Shown: positions 37,401 to 48,899 of the stretch, piece after piece
Layout of the letters: each line of letters begins with the position of its first letter
Numbering within the stretch: the first letter of the stretch is position 1
From: Spinacia oleracea
Lineage: Eukaryota; Streptophyta; Magnoliopsida; Caryophyllales; Amaranthaceae
Length of the DNA stretch: 64,000 nucleotides
Direction of reading: 5' to 3'
Assembly: GCF_020520425.1 (NCBI RefSeq)
Contig: NC_079492.1
Span: 145,855,861 to 145,919,860 of the forward strand
Notes under the pieces: generated by a model
Told to the model about the DNA's origin: nothing
The model's database searches: none
Seen by the model: only the letters and a program-made list of their open reading frames with translations
Translations under genes and position numbers: made by a program

Positions 37401-40400
37401 CTAAAATGGAATTTATGCATAGATTGCCCCTCATAAAATGAAAAACTTTGAGTTAAATGTGCATTGGTATTGAAGTATACGTGTTACCATTGACAAATAA
37501 GACCAAAAATGGTGTTATGCAGTTTGCTATTTACTTGTAACTGAGGTGCTATCTTCTTAGCATCATTTTGATTATCTACTTCTTTTATGATCTATATTGT
37601 ATTCTTGTTTACGGCATTGCAACATCCTATCCACCATTTGCAACTAACTTGTGAACAACCAACTTTAGAAGAAGTCAACCTTTTGCAACTATTTGTGAAC
37701 AACCAATTCTAGAAGAAATCAAGCCTTGATTAGAAATGGATGACAAAATTTTCCACAAGCTACTGATGCATTTTCAGCAATTTAGTATGTTTGCCCGAAA
37801 CTGAGAGAACTCCCCTTGATTTTATTTGGATAATCCATTTCTGAAAATAAATCTGGCTTTCAGAATTGGAGAAGTGATAGATGACGATGTAGTCCATGCA
37901 AGGGTTCCTTTTATTGCTCGAACACAGCAATGTTTTGCAATCAAAGCTGGAATTGATGGGCTGCTTGATGTTGCAAGGAGGACGTTTTGTGATACTAGTG
38001 AAGGTATTACCTGCCTTGTTTGACTGGAAAACCTAATTTACGTGACTTGGGAAATTTCTTCCACCTTTTGACCATTTAAATCTGCCCATGTCCTTTCAGC
38101 AATACATAAGCTCACAAACACGTATCGTGAAGATTTTAGTCTGCCAAACCTAAAACTTCCTTTTAACAACAGACAAGGGTTTTACTTCAGCATCCCTCAG
38201 AAAGATGTTAATGGAAAGCTTCCTAACAAGTTCATTCAGGTTCTGCATTGAAGCTTTTAACTTTTGACTTTAGATTGTATTGTACACAGCTACCTTTTCT
38301 GACTTTTAGAAGCAGGTTGTCAAACATGGAAACAATCTACACTGCTCTACCTTGGAACTTGCATCTGTGAGTATCATTCTTGATGAGAAAATATCCTTGC
38401 AGTCCATTTTTTTCTTTAGCAGAAGAATAATATATGTGTTGTGAAATGCTTTTTACTCTGGGGGCATTCTATTAGAAATGCATGTGAAGAGTATACCGCT
38501 TTTAACTCCATTGTGTATATAGTTCGTTTACCTCTGCTTTTTTTAGGTTCAAATTTTGTGTGGCTTGAGGTTTTTATATAGAAACAGAAAATTATTGAGT
38601 GGCTTGAATTGAACTATGGGTCCCTCACTAGAGATATCACTTACTTCACAGTATAAGTATGGAAAATTACTACCTGGTTAATGTGGATAACTTCCGATGC
38701 TATATAACTAGGTTGTCTAGGGTACTAAATGAGTTTTAGATGATGGCATAGATAGTGATGTAAGTCATGCAAGTGATGCAAACATAAATCAAAGTTTGTT
38801 ATAGTTTATTGCCTTCTGAATCAAGTAAGTCTAGCTAAACTTGCCCGTGCATGGTGGAGCAGTCTGGCAGGTTTTTTGGTTGCTATCAAGTATTTTACAT
38901 GTTGAGAAAACTAAAAAGTAAAGGTGGGTTCAAATTCTTCAACAATTTATTGGCCTCTAATAAGGCTCCTACGGAAGGTGGGAAACAGAAATCAGATCCG
39001 TGCTGGTTTCATTTCCGTTAGCACATAGGCTGTTTCAACTGGATTGTAAATAGAAAAGCACATCATTTATTCAATATCCTGATAACTTCATGTTTCCCTG
39101 TCCTGTCAACTTTTGATACTGTGGAAATGGGCATAGGACATGTTCCTTAGAATCTCTCAACAAGATTAGGAACCTATATCTTCCACACTTCAACAGGTTG
39201 TCCCAAACCTTCAGATAAAATCTCTATCCTGTCATCAACTCATCATATTTGTGTTGTTCCCCACCTTCATGTGAAGACTTCAGCTTCTGAAACTTAGTGG
39301 TTGCTCTTATGTTGGCTATATACATGTGAGTAGCTTGCCATGCTGTGAACTTCATAGCATTATGTTTTCTCTTTTCTGGCTAACAAACTATCTTCTTGCC
39401 CTCACCATGGAATTGATATATCTTTGGTACTTGGCAGTGACTCACTAGTGTTTCTTCATACAGCTGAATATTAGCTACCTTGTTGTGTGACATCAGAGTG
39501 GGGAATTGAAGCGGAACTTATATTTTACGTTTAGAAGTCTGAAATGGTTGCTTCTTCTTTGGCTGTTGTTTCAATGTAATTTTAAGTGAAGTGTACTTCT
39601 CTGTGTATAGTTGTATTGCCTGTATCCCACATTTGCACCTTTGCATTCTGGTTTCACCTATATCAGTAAATTTGTTTGAAGCAACTCTTCATTTATTTTT
39701 GCATATTTATGTCTTTTTCACGTATTGCACGTAACTTTTGCAGCTAAATGTCCGAAACAAATCTGCAGCTGCAGAGTGCTGTGTGAGAACAGAACTATGC
39801 TTGGAAGGTTATTTCTAACCCAATGACAAGTGACACACTGAAGAAATTTATTGTTACTAGTTTTATATCACTTCTAATTAAAAAGGGTAATAATATTTGC
39901 TCCTCTTTTGAAAACAATTCGAGTTCTATATCTGGTGTTCACCAAGCTATAAAAGTTAAGTAGAAGTAGATTTCCTAACTGGCGGTTTTTAGAATTTTAT
40001 CCCATCTTTGTCCTTTCTGAAGAGGAATTTCTGTTATGCCCCGTTGATTCTTACAGTTTCTGATTGTACAAAATCATTGTGTCTTATTGATGACATAGAA
40101 TTGCTGCTTGTAGTGGAAAACAGCCATTTCACAAAGGATCCAACCTATTCTGGATTTTACAAAGTCATTGTGTCTTATTGATGAGATAGAATTGTTGCTT
40201 GTAAATTTGTAATGGAAAACAGCCATTTCAGAAAGGATCCAACTTGTTTGGCTCTATATATTGAAAGATTCCATTAATAGTGAATAGCAAGAAAAATAAA
40301 AAGAAAATGGTTTTAATGTAAAAGATCTACTATGTGAAATTTATTCTGTTTTATACAAACCGCAGCTCTCAACAATTCCATCAGGGAAGATGTATCTGCA

Positions 40401-43371
40401 CTCACTTTGCTTGCAGAAGTCTTGTGCCTTTTGGATATGATTGTCAATTCATTTGCTCACATGATATCAACCAAGCCAGTTGATCGGTATATTAGACCAG
40501 GATTCACAGGTAATATCATATGGTTAGCTCTGTTTTAGGTTTTCCATAAGCATTCAATTGCCAGCAGGCCCAGCAACAATGATACCATGATGTCATCTTG
40601 CAGATAGTGGCCCTTTGGCGATTGATGCTGGAAGACATCCTATCCTTGAGAGCATACACAACGACCTTATTGTATGAATATATGTAAATTTCATGTGATG
40701 GTCTCTTAAATATCTTCGTGTCCAAGAAAGAATCTAACAAGTTTTCTTTCTCCCTTCTTCTTTTGGCAGCCTAACAATGTTTTTCTTTCAGAAGCATCAA
40801 ACATGGCGGTTGTTATGGGTCCAAACATGTAAGAAACACTTTTCATTAATGTTTTTCTCAGCATAGTGTTATAAAGAATGTATTTGTTCAGCCTGGGAAA
40901 CCTGAAAATTATTCAGTGTCAGCGTATCATCTTTACCAGTCCTTAGGACATCAATAGAAGCTAAGACATCAAATACTGTACAGAGTCCATAAACCACAGA
41001 AAATGTAGGCATCATTGGACAAAACATGAATATGAATGACCTAGGATATTTTAGGCAGTGCTGTGGTGGACAATGACTCAAATCACTATTCAGCAAATTG
41101 GTTAATTTTCTTTCCCCTCTTTCCCTTGGAGATGGAAATCTTCCCCTGACAGTCTCATATCCAGATACATAACACGGATTTGTGTCTATCATAATGATCC
41201 TCTCTCAGAAGGACACTCCTTTATGTTTGAACAAACAGATTAGTCATAATGTACACTTTATGGAGCAATAATTAGTGTTTCCCTTTTCAGGAGTGGCAAA
41301 AGCACTTACCTCCAACAAGTGTGTCTTATTGTCATCCTTGCTCAGATAGGTTGCTACTTACCTGCTCGATTCGCTACTATAAGAGTTGTTGATCGAATAT
41401 TTACGCGAATGGGGGCTATAGACAATCTTGAATCAAATTCTAGTACGGTATGATCTTTTCACAATATGGTTCGATTAATACTCCAGATATGCTTTAAAGT
41501 ATTGATGTTGTGTGAATGAAGGACACCAAAACGGGTTACGTCTTCAGCATACTCGTTAGTATTATGAATAAGTTTATAGTAGTGCAGAAAATAATAAGAA
41601 AATTATTTACGCTATTGACAGCTCCCTTGATTTTCTAGTGTTGCCAAATGAGAGTTGGGAATTGGGACAGATTTCATCTGGATATTCATTGTCCTCTGTA
41701 GTACTTGCTCAAACATATAAGTTGAGTTTTTATAGTTACAAACTTTCAGTAACCATCTGGGAAAGAATGCTGAAACCCTGGCTTCCTATCCCGGAAATTA
41801 ATTTCCTGTACCCTCTGAACAAAGAAATACTAGAGGCAGTAAGTTATCAGATATAAAAGACAGATTCCCCTTAATATATTGTTTTGCTAATGAGTTGTGG
41901 AAGCAGGCAAATTATTTAATAATAAAATTATTTCTTCAGAAAAACACAATCGTTTGAAGTCCTTTTCGGTTTTACAGTTCATGACAGAGATGAGAGAGAC
42001 AGCATTCATATTGCAGAATGTTTCTCCAAGGTACGTACATCTGAGGTTGAATGGTGTAAAATGCTTCATAAATTGCCATGTTTGACAATCCATATATACA
42101 TATCTACAGAAGTTTGATTGTCATGGATGAACTTGGGAGGGCGACTTCTTCGTCCGATGGATTTGCGATAGCATGGAGTGTCTGCGAGCAGCTGCTATCT
42201 CTAAAAGCGTAAGCAGCTAACTATTATCTTGGAATCTACTTATTCTGTGAGCTCTCATTTTATCTTATTATAGTTCTTCTGTGTTTGTAGAGTAGAGTAC
42301 TAGTTAGCTCCCGTGCAAATGCAATGCACGAATTCGTTAAATTTTTTAAAAGCATGTTGGTTTTAAAAACCTACGTCAAAAAAACTGGAAACTATTGGAG
42401 TAACTTTTTTGTAGTTTTCATATTTTTGTTTTTAGTTTTTTAAGAAAAACATAAAACTCGAAACAATAAATAAAAAACGAGCCCGAATGGGTCCTATAAA
42501 ATTTTGACTTCCATTGCACATAAAAGGAGTTGCATTTAAATGCAATAAAAACAATAAGAAGAATATGGCCACTTCGTAATTTACCCACAATGAATATTTT
42601 AATATCGTTATTATTTTCAAGATAATTTATTGTACAACTCAACTTATAAAAAATATTAAATAAAAAAAATACATATGAAGTTTTTGGAGGGAAAATCAAC
42701 TGTGCTTTAGTATAATATATACATAGACTAGCTCAAACAGGCATATTGATCTTAAGTTATATGCGAATGTTGACTTATGCTATTCCTGCTGATCCTTAGG
42801 TATACTATATTTGCCACTCATATGGAAAACCTTTCAGAATTGGCAACCCTCTACCCTAACGTGAAAATTCTACACTTTCATGTCGACATAAGAAACAATC
42901 GCTTGGATTTCAAGGTAACAATCTGGGATATTTCAAAGATTACATATTTGTTCACTTGTATCTTTCTGTGACTAAAAAAAAAACTTGATTCATCTTTCCA
43001 GTTTCAGCTGAAGGATGGGCCTCGACATATTCCCCACTATGGCCTTCTACTTGCAGGTGTAGCAGGACTTCCCAATCCCGTAATTGAGACAGCCTCAGTC
43101 ATCACTTCAAGACTATTAGAACAGGTGAGACATATTATTGTCTATTGATTTCCTCCCCTGTCTCGTAATAATGGGTTCTGTTTTTCTATATTATTGATTT
43201 ATGCAGGGAGCTAAGAAAATGAAGGTGAATGAACTACAACACTATCCCGTTCAGATGCTTTACCGTGTGGCTCAAAGGCTGATATGCTTGAAGCACTCTA
43301 ATCATGATGAAGAAACGATAAGAGAAGCACTTCAAACTCTCAAAGAGAGCTACCTTAGTGGCAGATTGTAG
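31425..43371 (+). CDS. MSH4: MutS homologue 4, meiotic crossover protein, 790 aa
   Basis: MSH4 pairs with MSH5 as a clamp on meiotic recombination intermediates in the ZMM crossover pathway; it does not repair mismatches. Exons: 31425-31487, 32654-32857, 32953-32988, 33108-33220, 34252-34297, 34679-34725, 35184-35291, 36115-36190, 36908-36980, 37078-37220, 37295-37380, 37864-38003, 38100-38239, 38316-38366, 39744-39807, 40366-40509, 40604-40671, 40770-40828, 41291-41447, 41978-42030, 42110-42208, 42800-42914, 43002-43124, 43207-43371. All 23 introns are GT-AG and the frame stays open (2373 nt). The N-terminus [10 protein letters not shown] matches plant MSH4 and lacks the MSH2-type mismatch domain. 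The lever/clamp region fills the middle. Walker A is GPNMSGKST (551-559) and Walker B includes [10 protein letters not shown] (from 629). A conserved MutS C-terminal helix region closes the protein. Length agrees with Arabidopsis MSH4 as I recall it (792 aa). It looks intact. Several introns hold transposons. Confidence 0.97.
35663..35947. mobile_element. Stowaway-type MITE in MSH4 intron 7, doubled left end
   Basis: Ends CTCCCTCCGTCCCAGATTAG and its reverse complement are flanked by TA (35661-35662 and 35948-35949). The left terminus is duplicated: CCGTCCCAGATTAGTTGTTACACTT occurs at about 35669 and 35706. The right side has one copy. It lies wholly in the intron between 35291 and 36115. Confidence 0.85.
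40061..40250 (+). repeat. ~90-bp tandem duplication in MSH4 intron 15
   Basis: The phrase TCATTGTGTCTTATTGATGA and the following 60 bases up to AAAGGATCCAAC occur twice, at 40061-40150 and 40152-40250. The second copy has about ten added bases. No function is evident. Confidence 0.8.
42300..42727 (-). mobile_element. Short Helitron-like element in MSH4 intron 21
   Basis: On the minus strand the segment begins TCTATGTATATATTATAC, like many plant Helitron 5' ends. It finishes with a hairpin (CGTGCA, loop, TGCACG), then GGAGCTAA, CTAG and an outside T. The 5' outside base is G rather than the expected A, so the left limit may be a few bases off. At 428 bp it is non-autonomous. Splice signals of exons 21 and 22 lie outside it. 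Confidence 0.6.
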
Positions 43372-44113
43372 AGCTTGAGAAACGGGTGCTTCTCAAGCTC
43401 TTCCCTCTCATTGGATCTTTTGTATAGTAGGAAACTTCAGATTCGGATATAATACAGGTATAATATTAGACAGACAACTTCTCTTCCGTCAATATGCAAG
43501 GTACTTAAACTACACAAATGTTCTTCTTTGAATAGGGTGTTCCATAGAAGTTGACAAGTTTAAGGAAGTTGACAACTGCGAAGAGCCAGACTATACATAA
43601 TCCATACTTCTGCCTAGAAGTTATGATGGTTGCATAAAAAAAGTTAGATAACTATACATGAATAATCCTGGGACAAACCTATGCCGAATGTAATGGATTT
43701 TATATCAACAAACAATACAGAATGGTGGGTGGTGTACTGGTGTAGCAAGGATGACTGAGCGATTGTAGAAGCAACAGGGTAGACATTTGCAATACCAGCA
43801 ACAGTTGGATCCTTATTCATATTCACTCTTGATGGTTTATTTTATTATAATACTCCTTATCATTGTATGAACAACCTTGAACATATTTCACTAGGGCTCC
43901 AGGGTTTACTAGTTCATCTTTCCTCGTTGCATTCAAGCTGCAAGAAAATCAACTCACCACATTACACTCCCTACAATCTATATCTACACTTGGGTCATTG
44001 TAGTTCTTGGAGCAACACCTTGTACACAAAAATACTAGATTCAACACTAACAGGACATCTCAAAAGAACAATGTCGGAGGAATTATTAGAAAAACTCCCA
44101 TATTTAATTTCAA
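43372..44113. other. 3' flank of MSH4, no gene
   Basis: Probable 3' untranslated sequence, then AT-rich spacer. Short frames on both strands have no recognisable feature. Confidence 0.45.
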
Positions 44114-44116
44114 TTA

Positions 44117-45092
44117 GGTAGTGTTTGGATACATGGAATTGATTTGAATATGTTGAATTGAAATCTAGAATTTGAAATGTAGAAATTGAATTCCAAATCA
44201 AGTGTTTGGCAATCACTAGTAATTTCAATTCTGAATTTCAATTCCAAACCGTAAACAAAAAAAAATACTGGGAGTATTTCAAATAAATACAAATTCCTCA
44301 AATTAGTCAAACACCAAAACCATATGAAGTCAAAATTAAAAAATAAAATAGCAATCAATGAGACATAAATCATGAAATTGATTAATTAATCAACAACAAA
44401 AATTACAGTCATTACAAAAATATAAAAATTAAGATTTTCATCAAATTTGGGGGAAAATTCGATCAATGTGATCCCGATCAAACCATTTCTTCCCTCTATA
44501 AACTCAAATCATCTTGTTGTTAATTAACAATGGAGTGCCATTCGAATTTGGGGAAAATAAACCCTAACTTTTCAAATTTTATTATATCATCTTCAATCTC
44601 ATCAAAGTGGCGCATGAAACCGAGAAAGGAGATGGAAGGATCAACGCCAATATAGATTGTCGATGGTGGCTGCGACGAAGCGGCGACGACATCAAGGAGG
44701 CGGCGACATTAAGGAGGCTGCGACATCAAGGTCGGAAGTGATGATGGAGAAAGAACAAGGGTGAAGAGAGAGAGAATCAATGGAGGTTGAGAGGAGGAGA
44801 GATGATGGAAGAAAGCCATCAATGGTGGCTGAGGAGAGAGAAAGGGAAAAGAAAAAAAGAACGACTTTTTTTGTTCTTCTACTGGAACAATTAGGTCAAC
44901 AGAAGGAGGAGAGTAAAAAAAAGAATTTCAAATGACAACTATTTACTTTGTATTTCAAATTCTTTACAATAGCCTTATTTTTTAAAGTCTTGGATTTGGC
45001 CCAAATACAAATCCAAATACTTTCGCTTCCCAAACAGATCATTTAGCCCAATTCCATCATTTGAAATGAAATCCTTGTTTCCAAACGGGCCA
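44117..45092. mobile_element. PIF/Harbinger-like non-autonomous element
   Basis: The ends GGTAGTGTTTGGATAC and, reversed, TGGCCCGTTTGGAAAC are flanked by TTA at 44114-44116 and 45093-45095. TTA is the usual duplication of this superfamily. Arms rich in GGAATTGATTT-like phrases continue inward. The middle holds a GC-rich stretch with repeats of GGCGGCGAC and ACATCAAGG (44670-44735) and no transposase. Confidence 0.7.
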
Positions 45093-45483
45093 TTACAGGG
45101 TTTGAAATCCCACAAAGTAACTGAAAAAAATGCAAGCACAGTAACCAAAATTAACATTAGAGACACTACTGGAGATGCCTCGGGATTCTGTTCTAGAAAG
45201 ACAACCTTGACCAACTCCGTAGTTTAAATTACAGTAAAAAAAATAGCCACCAAAAAAGACCCCATGAGATATCAAACAGCAAAAATCAACAGTATCTGCG
45301 GAATGATTTGGACTGGTTTCTCTTCCATGTGGCTCTGTGCGATGGCCTATTCTTCTGATGGCCTGAGCAGTGTCAACAAGGATCAATACATAATAATTGT
45401 AAGTTGAATCCTACAGATACACGACAGGCGTGAGAATCTTGCACACAAACACAGTTAAATATTTTCAGACTAAACAAAGAAAA

Positions 45484-45575
45484 GAGAAAGCGGGCATCAG
45501 ATCTTGAGGCATTCAAGAACTCCATTTAGGAGAGGAGGCAGCAGAAACCGTAGGAACAAGAATAACAAGATGATC

Positions 45576-45616
<41 letters not shown>

Positions 45617-47215
45617 GAATAGCAGCAACAGCAGAGGAACAATGTCAAAGACATTGTCAACAGCAAAGCCTCAATTACCGCAAAGCGGGGTGGCTATAGC
45701 TGTAAAACAAAGATATTGTCTACAGCAGAGCCTCAACTACCGCCAAGCAGGGTGGCTTTAACTGTAAAATGAAAGACTACATTCATCATTTGCTTAAAGC
45801 AAACTCATCTATAGTGAGCCTCCTACCACAAAGTGGTGTTGGCTATACCTATAGGAACTCAAGACTAGTCATCATTTGCCCATTTCAAGAAAACAACAAA
45901 ATAACCAAAGGGGGGTGGTTAAAAAAATGGGTAACCAAGTGACAAACCTCATTGATTCTTGGGTTGTTTTTGATGGCGTAGCGAGCAGTGACAACAAGGA
46001 TCACTTCATAATACTTGTAAGTTGAATCCTACAGATACACAATAGGCATAAGAATCTCACAAAGTAACAGTTAAGTATTCTCAGGGTTTTTTTAAAAAAA
46101 AAAAATAGGGCATCAGATCTCGAGGCATTTAAAAACTCCATTTACACCAAAACAATTGTCCAAATGCCACATACGACATACGAACTGGTGCTAGACAATT
46201 GATTTGGGAAAGGAGCATAAATAAGCGACGGACGAAGGAGGAGAGGACACAGAAGGAGTAACAACCACAACAACAACAACAACAATAACAACAACAACAA
46301 AAACAATAGCACCAGCAACACCAGCAGAGCAACAATGTCAAAGAGATGGGGTCTACAGCAGAGCCTCAACTACCACAAAGCGGGGTGGCTACAGCTGTAA
46401 AACAAAGATATTGTCTACAGCAGAGCCTCAACTACCGCGAAGCAGGGTGGCTTTAACTGTAAAATTGAAAGACTACATTCATCATTTGCTTAAAGCAAAC
46501 TCATCTATAGTGAGCCTCCTACCACAAAGTGGTGTTGGCTACACCTATAGGAACTCAAGACTAGTCATCATTTGCCCATTTCAAGATAACGAAAATAACC
46601 AAAGGGGGGTGGATAAAAAAAATGGGTAACCAGGTGACAAACCTCATCGATTCTTGGGTTGTCTTTGATGGCGTTTTGAGCAGTGACAACAAGGATCACT
46701 TCATAATACTTGTACGTTGAAGCCTACAGATATACAATAGGCATAAGAATCTCATACTGTAACAGTTAAGTATTCTCAGATTTATTTATTTTTTTGCAAA
46801 AAAGGGCATCAGATCTTGAGGCATTTAGAAACTCCATTTAATAACAACAACAATAATAATAACAACAACAACACCACCTAAAACAACAGCACCAGCAGCA
46901 ACAGAAGAACAACAATGTCAAAGAGATGGTCTACAGCAAAGCCTCAACTACCACAAAGCGGGGTGGCTATAGCTGTGAAACGAAGATATCGTCAACAGAA
47001 AAGCCTCAACAACCGCAAAGCAGGGTGGCTGTAGCTGTGAAACAAAAGACTGCATTCATCATTTGCTCAGAGCAAACTCATCTATAGTGAGCCTCCTACC
47101 ACAAACTGGTGTTGGCTACAACTATAGGAACTCAAGACTACTCATCCTTTGCCCATTTCAAGAAAACAACAAAATAACCAGAGGTGGTGGCTAAAAGTAG
47201 GGTAAGGACATACAA
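45484..47215 (-). repeat. Three tandem intron-exon units of ~620-700 bp
   Basis: Within the RPL15 pseudogene the phrase GGGCATCAGATCTTGAGGCA recurs at about 45494, 46107 and 46803. Each is followed by a CAA-rich run and by paired CAAAGC(G/A)GGGTGGCT segments, and the unit ends at GGTTTGTC or GGTTTGTATG next to a chimeric exon. Inside each unit there is a further internal duplication (CAGCAGAGCCTCAACTACCG-like, twice). Divergence is low, so the copies are fairly young. Confidence 0.85.
45575..45616 (+). repeat. (CAA)n microsatellite
   Basis: About 14 CAA units, with shorter equivalents at about 46269-46302 and 46845-46872 in the other repeat units. It produces the apparent poly-asparagine and poly-leucine frames on the two strands. 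Confidence 0.95.
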
Positions 47216-48143
47216 ACCTCATTGAACCAGTAGGAACTGAGGACCCTAAGACCACCCAATTTGCGACCAGCACGCTCTTCGGTAACTGACCTCTTGCTAC
47301 GCTGGAACTTCAGTTGTGTATTGGCTTACCATACACAACCCTTTGGCACAGGGCCTCTTACATCCACCTTTTCCCACAGGAAGACAGTAGACCACAAATC
47401 CCTAACAATTATAAGAATGCAATCAATTACTTTTCCTCTAATATCTCACCCATACTAATTGAACTTCATATAGCTAATGAAAGAATTCACACCACTCTTT
47501 ATGCAATCTCACTATCCAGAGTGAAGTACAATAAATAACTCATTTTCATTGTGTAAGTACATATTTTCCAGGGCTTGAGCAAGGGACACATGGACATTTC
47601 CAATTTCAGACCATGTAACTTGATAATTGATCAGAAGCAGATCAAAATCCAAAATTTCAATCAGTTATTTGAATAGTAATCAATTAGCAGCCTAAACTAA
47701 AACTGTGAAACATTAAAGTAAAATGTCCCTTCCTTCAGCAATATCAAGAAAAACCCAGCATCTAACACAGTTAGGATTCCCATTGCACGAACAGTAACAC
47801 AATTGGGGTTTTAATGAACCGAGAATGTAATAATCAAGAGCAAATGAACTACGGTCATAACAGTGCACCCAAAAAAATACGATCATGAAACCTAATATCT
47901 AACACATCAAATCATGAAAAACCAACAAAAAAAAGTAACAATTTATGACATGGGAAATGATATAAACCAAAAAAGAGAAGAGAAAAACCTGCGGCGAGCC
48001 TTGTTAGGGCGAGCTGGGTGAGTGAGTCGAATAATGGGAGGGAGTTAATCATATACCCAAATCCAACATTTGACCTTGAGAGAGAATCTCATGACATCAA
48101 ACTGCTTCTTCCTACATAGTATCGGTAATTGTACGCCCCCTTT

Positions 48144-48640
48144 TATCCCCCCATTTGCAGAAATTTTGTATATATAAGATCAATCTGTGGGAAAGGTAGA
48201 TTGGTGATTAGACAAATGCATAAAAAAAAGAGGTTTTACAGAAACGGAGGAGAGAGAAAGAGACTCGCACATAGCTGCTGATCGGAGATGATTAGGGTTT
48301 TCGCCAAGTTTGATATAGGGGCTTGGATTGGACTTTAGAGTGATCAGGGGTTTTGTAGATCAATTTTTCTTTTTAAATAAAAAATAATAATAATAAAACT
48401 CGAGCTATAAGGCGGGAACGGAAATGTATTTTGGCCCAAAAATTGCTATAGTACACTGCCAACTGGGCCTGGCTGACCCGATTACTAAGCTCATTGAGTC
48501 ATTTATTTCCTTACTGTCCCATTTTTGCTCGAATTGGGTGGTCCACTGGTCCGATTGTGGATCGGCCCATATTTAACCCACCCGTTTGTGGTATAAAGGG
48601 ATTAACGGACCCGAGTCATAGTTCAGGCCAGCGCAATACC
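48144..48640. other. Upstream flank of the RPL15 pseudogene
   Basis: This contains the former leader and promoter area, with GAGAGA-rich sequence at about 48250-48270 and an ATTAGGGTTTT (telo-box-like AGGGTTT) motif at 48291-48301. Telo-box motifs are common in ribosomal protein gene promoters, which fits the neighbouring pseudogene. No reading frame of interest. Confidence 0.45.
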
Positions 48641-48644
48641 CACG

Positions 48645-48881
48645 TAAAGATGGTCGTGGGTTGGGTCGGGTCGTGTCGGTTCGGGTCAAAAAATTAAAAA
48701 CATGACCTATGCCCGGCCCAAGCCCATGGGCTTTCGTGCCTAAGGCTAATTTTGCTAAATTTAGCGTGATTTATCGTGTCGGGTCGAGTCGTGCTTTTTC
48801 AAAAAAAATTAAGGTCCAGGCTCGGCCCACGACTTCGTGCCCGTGTCGAGTCGGGTCGGCCCGCCCCACAACCATCTCTTA
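48645..48881. mobile_element. Second copy of the AAAGATGG...palindromic TIR element
   Basis: The ends TAAAGATGGTCGTGGG and the reverse of TAAGAGATGGTTGTGGGGCG match the element at 19043-19355. Short flanks ACCCACG and ACCCATG may be an eroded duplication. The interior is full of TCGGGTCG and GGCCC motifs and can fold into a long hairpin. Confidence 0.62.
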
Positions 48882-48899
48882 ACCCATGATGTCGGGCGG

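Larger units (their letters stand above)
45286..48143 (-). pseudogene. RPL15: Ribosomal protein L15 (eL15) gene, decayed, with tandem last-exon copies
   Basis: Minus-strand pieces match eL15 in order. Exon 1 (about 48143-47989) gives RKKQFDVMRF, KCW and LPPIIRLTHPARPNKARR; the start codon is lost and the frame is broken. Exon 2 (about 47375-47218) gives KRPCAKG, then [18 protein letters not shown] and VLSSYWFNE, with a frame-shifting deletion near 47325. Exon 3 occurs three times: 46723-46643 ([12 protein letters not shown]...NPRIDE), 46028-45948 ([12 protein letters not shown]...NPRINE) and 45410-45286. Only the last one keeps the C-terminus (PSHRATWKRNQSKSFRRY) but lacks the middle (the RINWICNP to HHKAR part). 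Introns are kept, so this is a dead gene, not a retrocopy. It lies next to MSH4, as RPL15 does in Arabidopsis by my recollection. It cannot make working eL15, so active copies must be elsewhere. Confidence 0.88.

Noticed and set aside
43644-44373. Several frames of 60-87 codons downstream of MSH4
   Set aside because: Overlapping frames on both strands in AT-rich flank and MITE sequence with no recognisable protein.
45504-46369. Poly-asparagine frame on plus strand and poly-leucine/cysteine frames on minus strand
   Set aside because: They arise from CAA repeats in the RPL15 pseudogene introns and have no homology.
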